A stretch of DNA of 64,000 nt from JBCCTX01 sp964652565 (GTDB lineage: Bacteria; Bacteroidota; Bacteroidia; J057). A program made the translations under genes and the position numbers. Positions 9,541 through 17,014 of this stretch are shown here, piece after piece. The stretch is from contig CAZZEC010000002.1 in NCBI GenBank assembly GCA_964652565.1, positions 1-64,000 of the forward strand. Reading direction: 5' to 3'. The first letter of the stretch is position 1. Each line of letters begins with the position of its first letter. The notes under the pieces were generated by a model. It was not told the DNA's origin and did no database searches. It was given only the letters and a program-made list of their open reading frames with translations.

Positions 9541-10854
9541 ATGAAATTCAATCGCAAGACCTTTTTTAAAATACATAGTTGGATTGGAATTAAGTTAAGC
9601 ATACTATTTTTTATAGTGTGCTTTTCTGGTACCCTGGCCACGCTCAGTAGTGAAATGGATTGGCTTTTCATTAATAGTATAAGGGCAATACCTTCTGAGA
9701 AGCGTGTAGATAAGAATGCCATCGTACATAATATCAAGGAAAAGTATCCTGAAGGTAAGATCGAATACTGGGTAGGGGGAAAAGAGCCTTACTTATGTGA
9801 TATCATTTATATCTACAATAACGATCAGAGATTTTACGCATTTGCCAATCCCTATACAGGAGAGATTCAAGGGGCTTCACGCTTAACTTTTCAACGGTAT
9901 TTCAGAGATTTACACTATTTCCTATTCATTCCTTTCCAGATAGGCCATTTTACCGTACTCATCTTCGCCTTCTTACTGTTTATTTCATTAGGGACGGCTT
10001 TGCTATTTTATAAGAAATGGTATCGCAAATTATTCGATCTCAAGGTAGGAAAAGGAAGCATAGTATTTTTCCGCAGTTTACACCGCCTTATCGGTGTATG
10101 GTCTGTTCCATTTGTTGTACTATTTTCTATAACTGGAATCTGGTACTTTTTAGAAAGAACCAATACTGCTAGCATATCTACGATTGCAAATACATCGGCA
10201 CCTGAGTTAGCTACACCTCTTTCTGATTCGGTCACCTTTCAGACGCTAAGCTATACCATCGACTATAATAAGGCGGTGAAAGTAGCACAGACGCAAATTC
10301 CCAATTTAACTGTCAAAGACATATCCCCTCCCCCAAAAATGAATAGTCCTTTGTTCCTTACAGGAACCAACGATGTCCCTTTGGTCAGAAATAGGGCAAA
10401 TAGGGTATATCTCCATCCTCAGACCTATGAAGTCCTTAAGGTCCAAAAAGCGAAGGAGTTACATACAATTACCTGGCTCAATGACATTGCTGATCCCCTT
10501 CATTTTGGGTATTGGGGAGGAATAGTTACTAAGATCATTTGGTTTATCGCAGGTCTGTGTATATCGGGTCTTATACTTACTGGGATATGGATTAGTCTCA
10601 AAAGAAAGATCAAAAATGAGGAAAAACAAAAATCTCAGAAACTAGGAGTCTGGAAATATGTGAACTGGGCTGTGGTAGTAGTAATGCTCTTCTTCATGTA
10701 CTACTTTTTAATCATTCGATATGCAGTTTCTCCTCAGGTGTTAATAGGAGTCTCAATAGTATGGATATTAATTATCATCCTCACCTGGTATGTATTTGAT
10801 TATAGAATTAGGAAAGTAGTGGAAAAGGAATTGACTTCAAATATCATGTCTTGA
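9541..10854 (+). CDS. PepSY-associated TM protein, probable ferric-siderophore reductase
   Basis: 437 residues from the ATG at 9541, which follows the receptor stop by 10 bases; an upstream GTG at 9469 inside the receptor gene is unlikely. The product opens with FFKIHSWIGIKLSILFFIVCFSGTL, the PepSY_TM signature helix with its conserved His, and has further helices near 145-165, 190-215, 325-350 and two at the C-terminus, with periplasmic PepSY segments between. Some members of this family reduce siderophore-bound iron at the inner membrane. Conserved His residues (HSW, LHYF, LHRLIGVW, DPLHFGYW) could ligate haem. It is almost surely co-transcribed with the receptor. Confidence 0.85.
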   Translation: MKFNRKTFFKIHSWIGIKLSILFFIVCFSGTLATLSSEMDWLFINSIRAIPSEKRVDKNAIVHNIKEKYPEGKIEYWVGGKEPYLCDIIYIYNNDQRFYAFANPYTGEIQGASRLTFQRYFRDLHYFLFIPFQIGHFTVLIFAFLLFISLGTALLFYKKWYRKLFDLKVGKGSIVFFRSLHRLIGVWSVPFVVLFSITGIWYFLERTNTASISTIANTSAPELATPLSDSVTFQTLSYTIDYNKAVKVAQTQIPNLTVKDISPPPKMNSPLFLTGTNDVPLVRNRANRVYLHPQTYEVLKVQKAKELHTITWLNDIADPLHFGYWGGIVTKIIWFIAGLCISGLILTGIWISLKRKIKNEEKQKSQKLGVWKYVNWAVVVVMLFFMYYFLIIRYAVSPQVLIGVSIVWILIIILTWYVFDYRIRKVVEKELTSNIMS

Positions 10855-10870
10855 TAATAGTTTGTTTAGA

Positions 10871-10899
10871 ATCAGTCTAATTTTAAATTAATCCAAATC
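10871..10899. promoter_or_regulatory. Second copy of the iron-operator-like motif
   Basis: The stretch CTAATTTTAAATTAATCCAA (10877-10896) plus flanks aligns with the palindrome at 7052-7080: 18 of 22 positions match over 10877-10898. It sits 60-90 bases before the Cys-rich protein gene. It is more degenerate than the first copy. Functional status is inferred only from the similarity and placement. Confidence 0.35.
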
Positions 10900-10960
10900 A
10901 AGATAATTTCCGAACCATCAATTATATTGAGTGTTGTTAAGTAAATAAAACATTACTCAT

Positions 10961-11206
10961 ATGGCTATAATTAGATTATCTACAAACTGCACCAACTGTG
11001 CAGAAATGACAGATGAAACATTTTGCAAAATTCATCAAGTAAAAGTGAACGGAAATTATACCTGCGATAGCTTTACTCCTGGGTCAGGATTCAATATACA
11101 GCGTCAGTGTACGTCTTGTGTACGCTATCAGTCAGAAAGTTGTGCGCATCCTGACAAAGCGTCTGAAGGGATGATGTGTTCGAGCTGGGCACCTGTGGCA
11201 AACTAA
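10961..11206 (+). CDS. Small 8-cysteine protein with duplicated metal-binding motif
   Basis: 81 residues, no signal peptide, not assigned to a named family. It consists of two similar units: C10-x2-C13-x8-C22-x12-C35 followed by DSFTP, and C50-x2-C53-x7-C61-x11-C73 followed by SSWAP. Four cysteines per unit suggests two Zn or Fe-S sites, one per repeat. The spacing resembles high-potential iron-sulfur or zinc-ribbon proteins only loosely. It lies after the siderophore receptor and PepSY genes, has an operator-like sequence upstream and a strong terminator downstream, so it may be an iron-responsive single-gene unit (inference). Confidence 0.65.
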   Translation: MAIIRLSTNCTNCAEMTDETFCKIHQVKVNGNYTCDSFTPGSGFNIQRQCTSCVRYQSESCAHPDKASEGMMCSSWAPVAN

Positions 11207-11263
11207 GACTCTGAGCATTAGTATAATTTATTAAACTACGGCTTCAAAGTTTTAAAAGTAATG

Positions 11264-11294
11264 AGGAGGTATAATATTCCTATGCCTCCTTTTT
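11264..11294 (+). terminator. Intrinsic terminator after the Cys-rich gene
   Basis: AGGAGGTATA (11264-11273) pairs with TATGCCTCCT (11281-11290) with one G-T wobble; a 7-nt loop lies between and the T run continues to 11294. It lies 57 bases past the stop at 11206. Confidence 0.8.
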
Positions 11295-11385
11295 CATTTT
11301 AAGAAGAGAATACCTGCAACCTTTACTCTTACTCTCATTATTGTTAAACGAACCTAACTATTCAAACTTTCTTACGTAAGTCGAT

Positions 11386-11405
11386 ATTATAATAATTATT
11401 ATAAT
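11386..11405. promoter_or_regulatory. Perfect palindrome overlapping the antitoxin start codon
   Basis: ATTATAATAATTATTATAAT at 11386-11405 is its own reverse complement over 20 bp, and its last two bases are the A and T of the antitoxin ATG. A smaller palindrome, CTTACGTAAG, lies at 11371-11380. AbrB/MazE-type antitoxins bind palindromes at their own promoters, so this is a likely autoregulatory site. An AT-only palindrome has some chance of arising by composition. Confidence 0.5.
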
Positions 11406-11628
11406 GATCAAATCTAAAGTTACAACTGTAGGAACCTCAACTGGTATCATCCTTCCCAAAGAAATTCTGGCTAAACTTAGGATTCGTAAAGGAGATATGA
11501 TTGCATTTATCGAAACTCCAAATGGGGTAGTGATAACTCCATACGATCCTGCTTTAGAGGAAGAAATGGATCATGCCAGAAAAGTGATGGGTGATTATCG
11601 CAATGCGTTGAAGAAACTGGCTGAATGA
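11404..11628 (+). CDS. AbrB/MazE-type antitoxin
   Basis: 74 residues with a SpoVT-AbrB swapped-hairpin domain at 1-47: SKVTTVGTSTGIILPKEILAKLRIRKGDMIAF, including the typical GTS-G-ILP turn. The C-terminal third (EEEMDHARKVMGDYRNALKKLAE) is a charged helix expected to wrap and neutralise the toxin. Its stop codon overlaps the start of the Doc gene (ATGA), so the two are translationally coupled. It should act as both DNA-binding repressor and toxin antagonist, as is known for this class. Confidence 0.88.
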   Translation: MIKSKVTTVGTSTGIILPKEILAKLRIRKGDMIAFIETPNGVVITPYDPALEEEMDHARKVMGDYRNALKKLAE

Positions 11629-12008
11629 AATTCCGCTGGGTAAGCCTACGGGCTGTTATTGCCATTCACAACGAACAGCTTGCCCAACATGGTGGTCTGG
11701 AAGGTTTGCGAGATGAAGGACTCTTGGAATCTGCATTAGCCCGTCCTCAAAATTTGGTGGCTTACGAAGATGCCTCAATAGCAAAATGTGCTGCTGCTTA
11801 TGCATTTGGAATTACTCGAAATCATCCTTTTTATGATGGAAACAAACGAACAGGCTTTGTAGTAGCTGCCACCTTCCTCTTACTTAATGGATACTACCTC
11901 TCAGCCTCGGAAATAGAAGTGTTTACAACTATTACTAAGCTTGCGGCAGGGGAACTATCTGAACCAGATCTTGAGGACTGGTTTGAAAAATTCATCATAA
12001 AGAACTGA
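11625..12008 (+). CDS. doc: Doc-type toxin (Fic/DOC fold)
   Basis: 127 residues. The Fic/Doc catalytic motif is HPFYDGNKR at 67-75, matching the HxFx(D/N)(A/G)NKR form of Doc toxins. Characterised Doc phosphorylates EF-Tu and stops translation. The flanking helices (GLRDEGLLESALARPQN at the N-terminus) are those of death-on-curing proteins. It overlaps its antitoxin by four bases (ATGA). Length equals the family norm, so the module looks intact. It opens the accessory islet that also holds two ATPases and degraded genes. Its role could be element maintenance or phage defence; the sequence does not decide between them. Confidence 0.9.
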   Translation: MKFRWVSLRAVIAIHNEQLAQHGGLEGLRDEGLLESALARPQNLVAYEDASIAKCAAAYAFGITRNHPFYDGNKRTGFVVAATFLLLNGYYLSASEIEVFTTITKLAAGELSEPDLEDWFEKFIIKN

Positions 12009-12035
12009 GAATCACATCTCGCATAGACAATGGAG
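12006..12035 (-). pseudogene. Short relic resembling the 3' end of a DUF4143 ATPase gene
   Basis: TGAGAATCA followed by CGCATAGACAA (12006-12030) repeats, with a short indel, TGAGAATCA...CGCATAGACAA at 13690-13714, which encodes the VYAGDDSHS region of the ATPase gene at 13620-14792. The relic begins at the doc stop codon. It looks like the scar of a lost or recombined ATPase copy. At about 30 bases the evidence is suggestive only. Confidence 0.3.
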
Positions 12036-12056
12036 TATTCCCTCAATGACCAGTTC

Positions 12057-12102
12057 AGGATCATAATCCACAAATAGACGGTTATTTGTGGATTATGATC
12101 CT
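12057..12102. repeat. Perfect 20-bp inverted repeat before ATPase 1
   Basis: AGGATCATAATCCACAAATA (12057-12076) and its exact reverse complement (12083-12102) are separated by 6 bases, GACGGT. The right arm ends 17 bases before the ATPase ATG at 12120. There is no T run, so it is not a simple terminator. A comparable palindrome with the same loop length precedes the second ATPase gene. Confidence 0.9.
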
Positions 12103-12119
12103 TGAATGTATCTTCGATT

Positions 12120-13253
12120 ATGGATTTCTACATTGAGCGCAAGATTATTGAGCGAATTACGCAGCGACTACATGACTCTAAAGCCATTGTCCTCAAAGGG
12201 GCCCGGCAAGTTGGCAAGACTACGCTCATCAGTCAATTGCTCTTGAATAAGGACGGTGTATTGTGGATAAATGGAGACGACCCCACTAGCCGTTTGCGTT
12301 GGAACAATATGGATGCCGCCGGGCTTGTACAACTGACGCAAGGCTACGATTATTTAGTGATTGACGAAGCACAGCGCATCGAAAATATCGGACTGACGGC
12401 AAAAATGGCTATTGACAATCACCTGCCAGTGAAGGTAATCCTATCGGGAAGCTCATCGCTTAATCTCGCCTCTTCTGTCAACGAGCCACTGACTGGTCGC
12501 AAATGGTCTTATGAGTTGTTTCCCCTGAGTTGGGGAGAGATGGTAAGTGCTTACCGCCTTCCACCGATGCTCGATCGTCTGGAAGAGCGTTTGATCTACG
12601 GCTGCTACCCAGAGGTGGTTACTCAGGATAGTAAGGAGGAACGTCTACGGGAAATCGCGGTATCTTATCTTTACAAAGATATTCTCGAATACGGCAATGT
12701 CCGCAAACCTGACCTAATCATCAAGTTGCTGCAAGCGCTGGCCTATCAAGTTGGCTCGGAGGTAAGCTATCAGGAACTTTCCCGCTTACTGGGTGTGGAT
12801 GTTAAGACTGTGCAGCGTTATATCCAACTGCTGGAAGATTCCTTTGTATTGTTGCGCTTACCAGCTCTATCTACTAATCCCCGTAAGGAAATTAGTACCT
12901 CTCGGAAGATTTATTTCCTGGACAACGGTATTCGCAATGCCGTTATCGACAATTTCAATCCTCTGCGGATGCGGAATGATCACGGTTTGCTCTGGGAAAA
13001 TTTCATCATAACCGAACTATATAAACAGCGTCGCAACAAAGGTGGGGGCGATCAATTTTACTTTTGGCGAAGTCGCAGTCAGGCGGAAGTGGATCTTGTT
13101 ATTCGGTCATCAGGACGCTATGAAGCCTTCGAATGCAAGTACAGCTCCAGAAAAGCTAGATATAAACTACCAGATAGCTTTGTAAAACGGTATGAACCGA
13201 CCCAAACGACGTTAGTCCATGCAGAGAATTTTTACCAAATCCTCAGCGCTTAG
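12120..13253 (+). CDS. AAA_14/DUF4143 family ATPase (copy 1)
   Basis: 377 residues from the ATG at 12120; a TTG 18 bases upstream overlaps the palindrome and is less likely. Walker A is GARQVGKTT at about 27-35; Walker B is in YLVIDEAQRI. The middle holds a winged-helix-like segment (VSYQELSRLLGVDVKTVQRYIQLLEDSF). The C-terminal DUF4143 part ends with a PD-(D/E)xK-like pattern, QAEVDLVI then EAFECKYS. Such genes are frequent, variable and often multicopy in Bacteroidota; a cellular role is not established. By eye it is more GC-rich than its neighbours, which suggests transfer. It shares architecture, but little sequence, with the ATPase at 13620-14792. Confidence 0.85.
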   Translation: MDFYIERKIIERITQRLHDSKAIVLKGARQVGKTTLISQLLLNKDGVLWINGDDPTSRLRWNNMDAAGLVQLTQGYDYLVIDEAQRIENIGLTAKMAIDNHLPVKVILSGSSSLNLASSVNEPLTGRKWSYELFPLSWGEMVSAYRLPPMLDRLEERLIYGCYPEVVTQDSKEERLREIAVSYLYKDILEYGNVRKPDLIIKLLQALAYQVGSEVSYQELSRLLGVDVKTVQRYIQLLEDSFVLLRLPALSTNPRKEISTSRKIYFLDNGIRNAVIDNFNPLRMRNDHGLLWENFIITELYKQRRNKGGGDQFYFWRSRSQAEVDLVIRSSGRYEAFECKYSSRKARYKLPDSFVKRYEPTQTTLVHAENFYQILSA

Positions 13254-13268
13254 CTTGGGAGGATTTTT
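13237..13268 (+). terminator. Terminator overlapping the end of ATPase 1
   Basis: AAATCCTC (13237-13244) pairs perfectly with GAGGATTT (13259-13266), followed by TT. The left arm is inside the last codons of the ATPase gene (stop at 13251-13253), so the stem spans its own stop codon. Confidence 0.5.
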
Positions 13269-13429
13269 AAAGTTTTTTTCTTCTTTAGGTTCCAACGTGA
13301 ATGTCATTGTTGCAGGCCCAGGATTTCTCGCTGACGGTTTTTTCTTTTCAGCCAATTGATCAGAATAGTGACTGCATTGTTCCCCAAATATTATTAATTT
13401 ACAGTTGATGGATTAGAAGAAATTAAATC

Positions 13430-13627
13430 ATGCTACTCCAGAATAAACATCAATGTAGACGTGTCGAAACAGCAAAAATCCAGAACACTATCGCCAACGA
13501 GAATACCATCATTAGTACACAGGTCTTCAAGGAAGCGGCAAATGTCTTGTTCAAAAAGTTCGAGTTTGAGTTGTTATCTTTGAGTAAGCCTAGCAGTATG
13601 CGATCGCCCGTATCGATTATCAGGTGA
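13430..13627 (+). pseudogene. Fragment of a PIN-domain (VapC-like) gene
   Basis: The 65-codon frame contains AKIQNTIANENTIISTQVFK then EAANVLFKKFEF. This resembles the second conserved block of PIN-domain ribonuclease toxins (consensus of the type IISTQVxNExxNVLxxKF). No intact upstream block with the first catalytic Asp and no downstream SYYDAxIIxxA block were found in frame, although scattered residues at 13330-13400 could be decayed N-terminal sequence. I read it as a broken toxin gene in the accessory islet. A chance frame or a different family is possible. Confidence 0.35.
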
Positions 13628-14792
13628 TTCGAGTTTCAGCCAGCCCCCCTACCTCCCGCCAACTCAATAAATAATTATCGCCAATAGAATGAGAATCATC
13701 TCCCGCATAGACAACAGTAGATTGGGTAAGTGGAATGTCTGCTACACTCTTGAACCAATCCAGCTGTTTAAAAAAATCATTTCGGTAGGTCATCCCACTT
13801 TTGATCTCGATAGGGCGCAACTGACCGCCGACATTAAGTAGCAGGTCGATTTCGTGCTGAGTATTATCCCGCCAAAAAAACAGCGGGGGAACCCGTCCGC
13901 GGTTATAAAAAGCTTTGGCGATCTCGTTGAAGATGAAGTTTTCGAAAATAGCTCCCCGCTGGTAGTAGGTAAGTAGTTGTTCTGGTGTGTTGATGCCAAG
14001 CAACGCGCAAGCCAGGCCTGTGTCCCGAAAATACAGTTTGGCGGACTTTACCAACCGTTTTTTAAAATTGCGGAAGTAGGGCTGTACGGTATACACGATG
14101 TGAGAGGTCTTAAGTACAGAAAGCCATGTATCAGCAGTATGCCGATCAATGCCGGTTGCTTCGGCCAATGTGGTTTTATTAATTGTTTGTCCGATAAATC
14201 CCGCGCAAATACCGATGAAGCGAGTAAAAGCATCCAAGTTGCCGATATTTTTTACCTGACGCACATCGCGTTCTACATAAGTAGCAAGATAAGATTGGTA
14301 AAAAGCGGTCGCGGGAATATCTCTATCATAAATCCTAGGATATCCACCCTGCCAACAAAGCAGGTTAGCTGGCACATCATCGGGCAAGTGCACGCGTAAT
14401 TCAGAGTAGCTCAGGGGATGAAGGTAAAAAATAACTGTGCGACCAGCAAGGGTTTGGCTGACACCCTCCATCATCAACATATTATGTGATCCACTCAGCA
14501 CAAAGCAGGACTCCCGGTCGTTATCAACAATTCCTTGAATATAAGATAGGATTTCGGGAAAGCGCTGAACCTCATCCAGGACTATACGGTGTCCGTAAGA
14601 CTGAAACAATTCTCGTGGGTCCTGGGAAATACGGGCGTATACATCTGGGTTTTCGAGGGAAAAGTAGGGTAGATCAGCAAAAAGCTTTTTGATGAGGGTC
14701 GTCTTTCCACTCTGTCTTGGACCTGTGATGGTAAGCACTGGAAATTTCCCTACAAGTGCCTTTAGCGCTGACTCAATGTCTCGGAGAATCAT
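13620..14792 (-). CDS. AAA_14/DUF4143 family ATPase (copy 2)
   Basis: 390 residues. Walker A is GPRQSGKT at 24-31 and Walker B is HRIVLDEVQRF near 67-77; the sensor-like FVLSGSHNMLMME follows. The DUF4143 region includes TINKTTLAEATGIDRHTADTW (winged helix) and ends with HEIDLLLNVGGQLRPIEIKSG, a PD-(D/E)xK-like core. Length fits the family (about 380-400). It is oriented against copy 1, with the PIN relic in between. A perfect 14-bp inverted repeat lies 28 bases upstream of its start. Base composition is richer in G+C than the surroundings, which fits horizontal acquisition. Function is unknown. Confidence 0.85.
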   Translation of the reverse strand: MILRDIESALKALVGKFPVLTITGPRQSGKTTLIKKLFADLPYFSLENPDVYARISQDPRELFQSYGHRIVLDEVQRFPEILSYIQGIVDNDRESCFVLSGSHNMLMMEGVSQTLAGRTVIFYLHPLSYSELRVHLPDDVPANLLCWQGGYPRIYDRDIPATAFYQSYLATYVERDVRQVKNIGNLDAFTRFIGICAGFIGQTINKTTLAEATGIDRHTADTWLSVLKTSHIVYTVQPYFRNFKKRLVKSAKLYFRDTGLACALLGINTPEQLLTYYQRGAIFENFIFNEIAKAFYNRGRVPPLFFWRDNTQHEIDLLLNVGGQLRPIEIKSGMTYRNDFFKQLDWFKSVADIPLTQSTVVYAGDDSHSIGDNYLLSWREVGGLAETRIT

Positions 14793-14820
14793 GCTGTAAA
14801 ATAATCAATACGCTCTCCCT

Positions 14821-14854
14821 TTACAAATTGGTTGGTCGAGCAACCAATTTGTAA
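14821..14854. repeat. Perfect 14-bp inverted repeat before ATPase 2
   Basis: TTACAAATTGGTTG (14821-14834) and CAACCAATTTGTAA (14841-14854) are exact reverse complements around the 6-base loop GTCGAG. It lies 28 bases upstream of the ATPase start at 14792. The sequence differs from the palindrome of ATPase 1 but the loop length and placement match. Confidence 0.9.
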
Positions 14855-15052
14855 GAAAAACTTTCATTGATTTATTCAAGATGAATGGCCAAGGGATCTC
14901 GCTCAACCATTCAGAGCTATTGTGTGTAGTAAATTAGCCAGAAACTGTGAGAAAGATCATTAGCTCAGTATTCATTATGTTGTATTAAAAAGAAATTGAG
15001 AATTATCCACTTTTTTGTTGCAATTCCAGGATCGTGTTTTCCTCAACAACAT

Positions 15053-15985
15053 CTACATCATCCCTCTCAACGTATCTAAATCCCTCTTCATCGCAGCAAT
15101 CGTCTTCTCCTTTTTTACTTCCAGGCTATCTTCCTTTTCGTACCACTCATATTCAAAATGCATAGAGATAGGAACGTCAATCTTATGTTCTTTCAATAAA
15201 CCGATAAACTGGTCAAAATCTACCATTCCTTCCCCCAGGGGAACATGCTTGGTCTGCCATTTACCTTTCTCATTTTTCTCCCATATAACATCTTTCATCA
15301 CCAGTGTACGGATATGGGATTTCACCAAATCAAAACCCAATACCCAGGATTTACCCCCTTCAACTACTGCATGACGAATATCGTATTGAATGCCTATAAA
15401 ATTAGGATCTTCATTTTTGATGAGTTGCCAAATATCCCAAATGGGAGCACCCACGTTTTTCCCATCGTGATTTTGATAGGCTCCGTGGATCTGATAATAC
15501 TGATTGAGTTTAGTGAGTTTTTGTATGTGAGGCACATAGGATTCCAGTGAGGCTTCTACCCCTTTCTCCATGTCATACTTGTAATATCCCAAACGATAGT
15601 ATTCTATTCCAAGCTGCTGTGCTAATTTCAGCAAATTTTCCGTATGGGTTTCGTCTGCATAGAGAATTCGAGTAGTCATCATAGGAACTGTCAAGCCAGC
15701 ACCTTTTACTGCCTCAACTGCTTTAGGAAGATCTGTATCTGCATGTTCAGGAAGCACATGTCCACCAGGGCGTACAGCCAGATCAACGCCATCGAAGCCA
15801 ATTTCTGCTGCTACTTCTGCCATGCTTTTGTAATCTGGTAAAAACTGTAAGTGCTTGGAGAATACACAAATCTTGTTGCTAGCCGGAGATCGCTCTGTGG
15901 GCTTAGTCCAGGAAATCATCGGTAGCGCCAAACTGGTATACAATGCTTGTTTAGCAAATGTTCGTCGAGGGATAATGTGTTTCAT
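15053..15985 (-). CDS. Exported sugar phosphate isomerase/epimerase (AP_endonuc_2 TIM barrel)
   Basis: 310 residues. An N-terminal signal (MKHIIPRRTFAKQALYTSLA) has a twin Arg in PRRTFAKQA, so Tat export is possible. The body is a xylose-isomerase-like TIM barrel: GFDGVDLAVRPGGHV, YYRLGYYKYDM, QIHGAYQNHDGKN (metal-site His) and FIGIQYDIRHAVVEGG, ending MHFEYEW. The metal-binding E/D/H/E pattern of the family is plausible but not every residue could be fixed. Substrates of such exported members are mostly unknown; sugars or sugar acids are likely. It is the last gene of a minus-strand block, without a close partner. Confidence 0.8.
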   Translation of the reverse strand: MKHIIPRRTFAKQALYTSLALPMISWTKPTERSPASNKICVFSKHLQFLPDYKSMAEVAAEIGFDGVDLAVRPGGHVLPEHADTDLPKAVEAVKGAGLTVPMMTTRILYADETHTENLLKLAQQLGIEYYRLGYYKYDMEKGVEASLESYVPHIQKLTKLNQYYQIHGAYQNHDGKNVGAPIWDIWQLIKNEDPNFIGIQYDIRHAVVEGGKSWVLGFDLVKSHIRTLVMKDVIWEKNEKGKWQTKHVPLGEGMVDFDQFIGLLKEHKIDVPISMHFEYEWYEKEDSLEVKKEKTIAAMKRDLDTLRGMM

Positions 15986-16022
15986 ATCATAGGTATTATT
16001 AACTTCAAGTCGTAAAATAATT

Positions 16023-16823
16023 CTACGTCCAAACCACTGCTGATTCGAATCCTGCTAAATTTCCATTTAGTCCCATGCCTACAACATAGGTGGGGTGATT
16101 TGACTCATACTCAGGAAGGTATTCTTCACCCAGAACTATGACAGTTAAGTCGCTAAGATTTGCTTCCATTAGCTCCACTACAGCTCTTGCCTTATCGGCT
16201 AGATCAGGTTCATGCTTTTCAATGAAGCGTTGAAGGACTTCCTCAGCAGATCTAAAACGCGATGCATAGGCTTGGGGAGTATCAGGGATTAATCCCAACG
16301 CCGTAACAAAAGATGTAGGGGTTAAGTCAGGACCTGTATGTTCTACAAAGAAGGATTCTATAGGTATACCAGCTTCAGAGCCAAGATCGTCGAAAAAAAG
16401 CCCTTCTTGTAATTCGGCAATACGTGTACTTACTTCACGTGGAGTGAGGATAACATTCTCAGCAGTAAATGTAATGAGTTCTGTGGCCATGGGGAGTGCC
16501 AATTCGTGGATCTGAGCAATTTTTTGATTGGTATCCACTGTAAAACGCTGTTTAATTTCAAAATTTTGGATGATTTCCTCCTGAATGAAAGTGATTCCTT
16601 CATCGATAACCTCTTCGGTTACACGCATTCTTGGCCTGTTTATCAACTGTATGAGAAAATCATAAAAGAATTGTAGAAATCTCTTTTCACTGGGATCTTC
16701 AGTTTGTTCAAGTAAGCGCTCCATGTCATCACGGCTAACTATCCCATCTCCATTTGTTGCAGAGAGCAAGGTCTCACGAGTATTATTTAGCGTATTTTCG
16801 AGGTCATCAATTAAAAGTGCCAT
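16023..16823 (-). CDS. Nuclease A inhibitor-like protein with N-terminal extension
   Basis: 266 residues. The C-terminal half (about 138-266) follows the NuiA pattern: an EGLFFDDLGSEAG stretch, SFF, a helix ending in ELMEANLSDLTVIVLGE, and the hallmark GNLAGFESAVVWT close to the C-terminus. NuiA blocks the non-specific nuclease NucA in cyanobacteria. The N-terminal ~135 residues are an extra helical region not known to me in NuiA; it contains TNGDGIVSRDD, an EF-hand-like loop lacking the first Asp. No signal peptide, so cytoplasmic. No cognate nuclease is in the window. Domain identity is by pattern only. Confidence 0.6.
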   Translation of the reverse strand: MALLIDDLENTLNNTRETLLSATNGDGIVSRDDMERLLEQTEDPSEKRFLQFFYDFLIQLINRPRMRVTEEVIDEGITFIQEEIIQNFEIKQRFTVDTNQKIAQIHELALPMATELITFTAENVILTPREVSTRIAELQEGLFFDDLGSEAGIPIESFFVEHTGPDLTPTSFVTALGLIPDTPQAYASRFRSAEEVLQRFIEKHEPDLADKARAVVELMEANLSDLTVIVLGEEYLPEYESNHPTYVVGMGLNGNLAGFESAVVWT

Positions 16824-16897
16824 ATAGAGTAGATGTTTTTATTTAAAGGATAATAACGCAATTAATTTGTAGTTATATCCATTTTTTGTTTTCATTC

Positions 16898-16980
16898 CGC
16901 ACTTATTGAAAAAGCGCTGTAACAATGATTGATTTTACTAACTAATATTGTCCATGCACTTACTCAAATTTACTAACTAT
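16898..16980. repeat. Repeat family B, partial copy
   Basis: From CGCACTTATTGAAAA (starting 16898) through about 80 bases this matches the left half of the element at 32802-32951, including GATTTTACTAACTAATATTG against TTATTTTACAAAATAATATTG. The right terminal repeat seen at 32.9 kb is not evident here. It lies between the NuiA-like and barrel genes. Confidence 0.5.
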
Positions 16981-17014
16981 AAATTTCATGTCTATTGTTA
17001 GCTGTAGCTCTTCT

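Noticed and set aside
13977..14399. A 140-codon frame on the plus strand inside ATPase 2
   Set aside because: It is antisense to a gene with full ATPase motifs and its product shows no domain or signal; a shadow frame.
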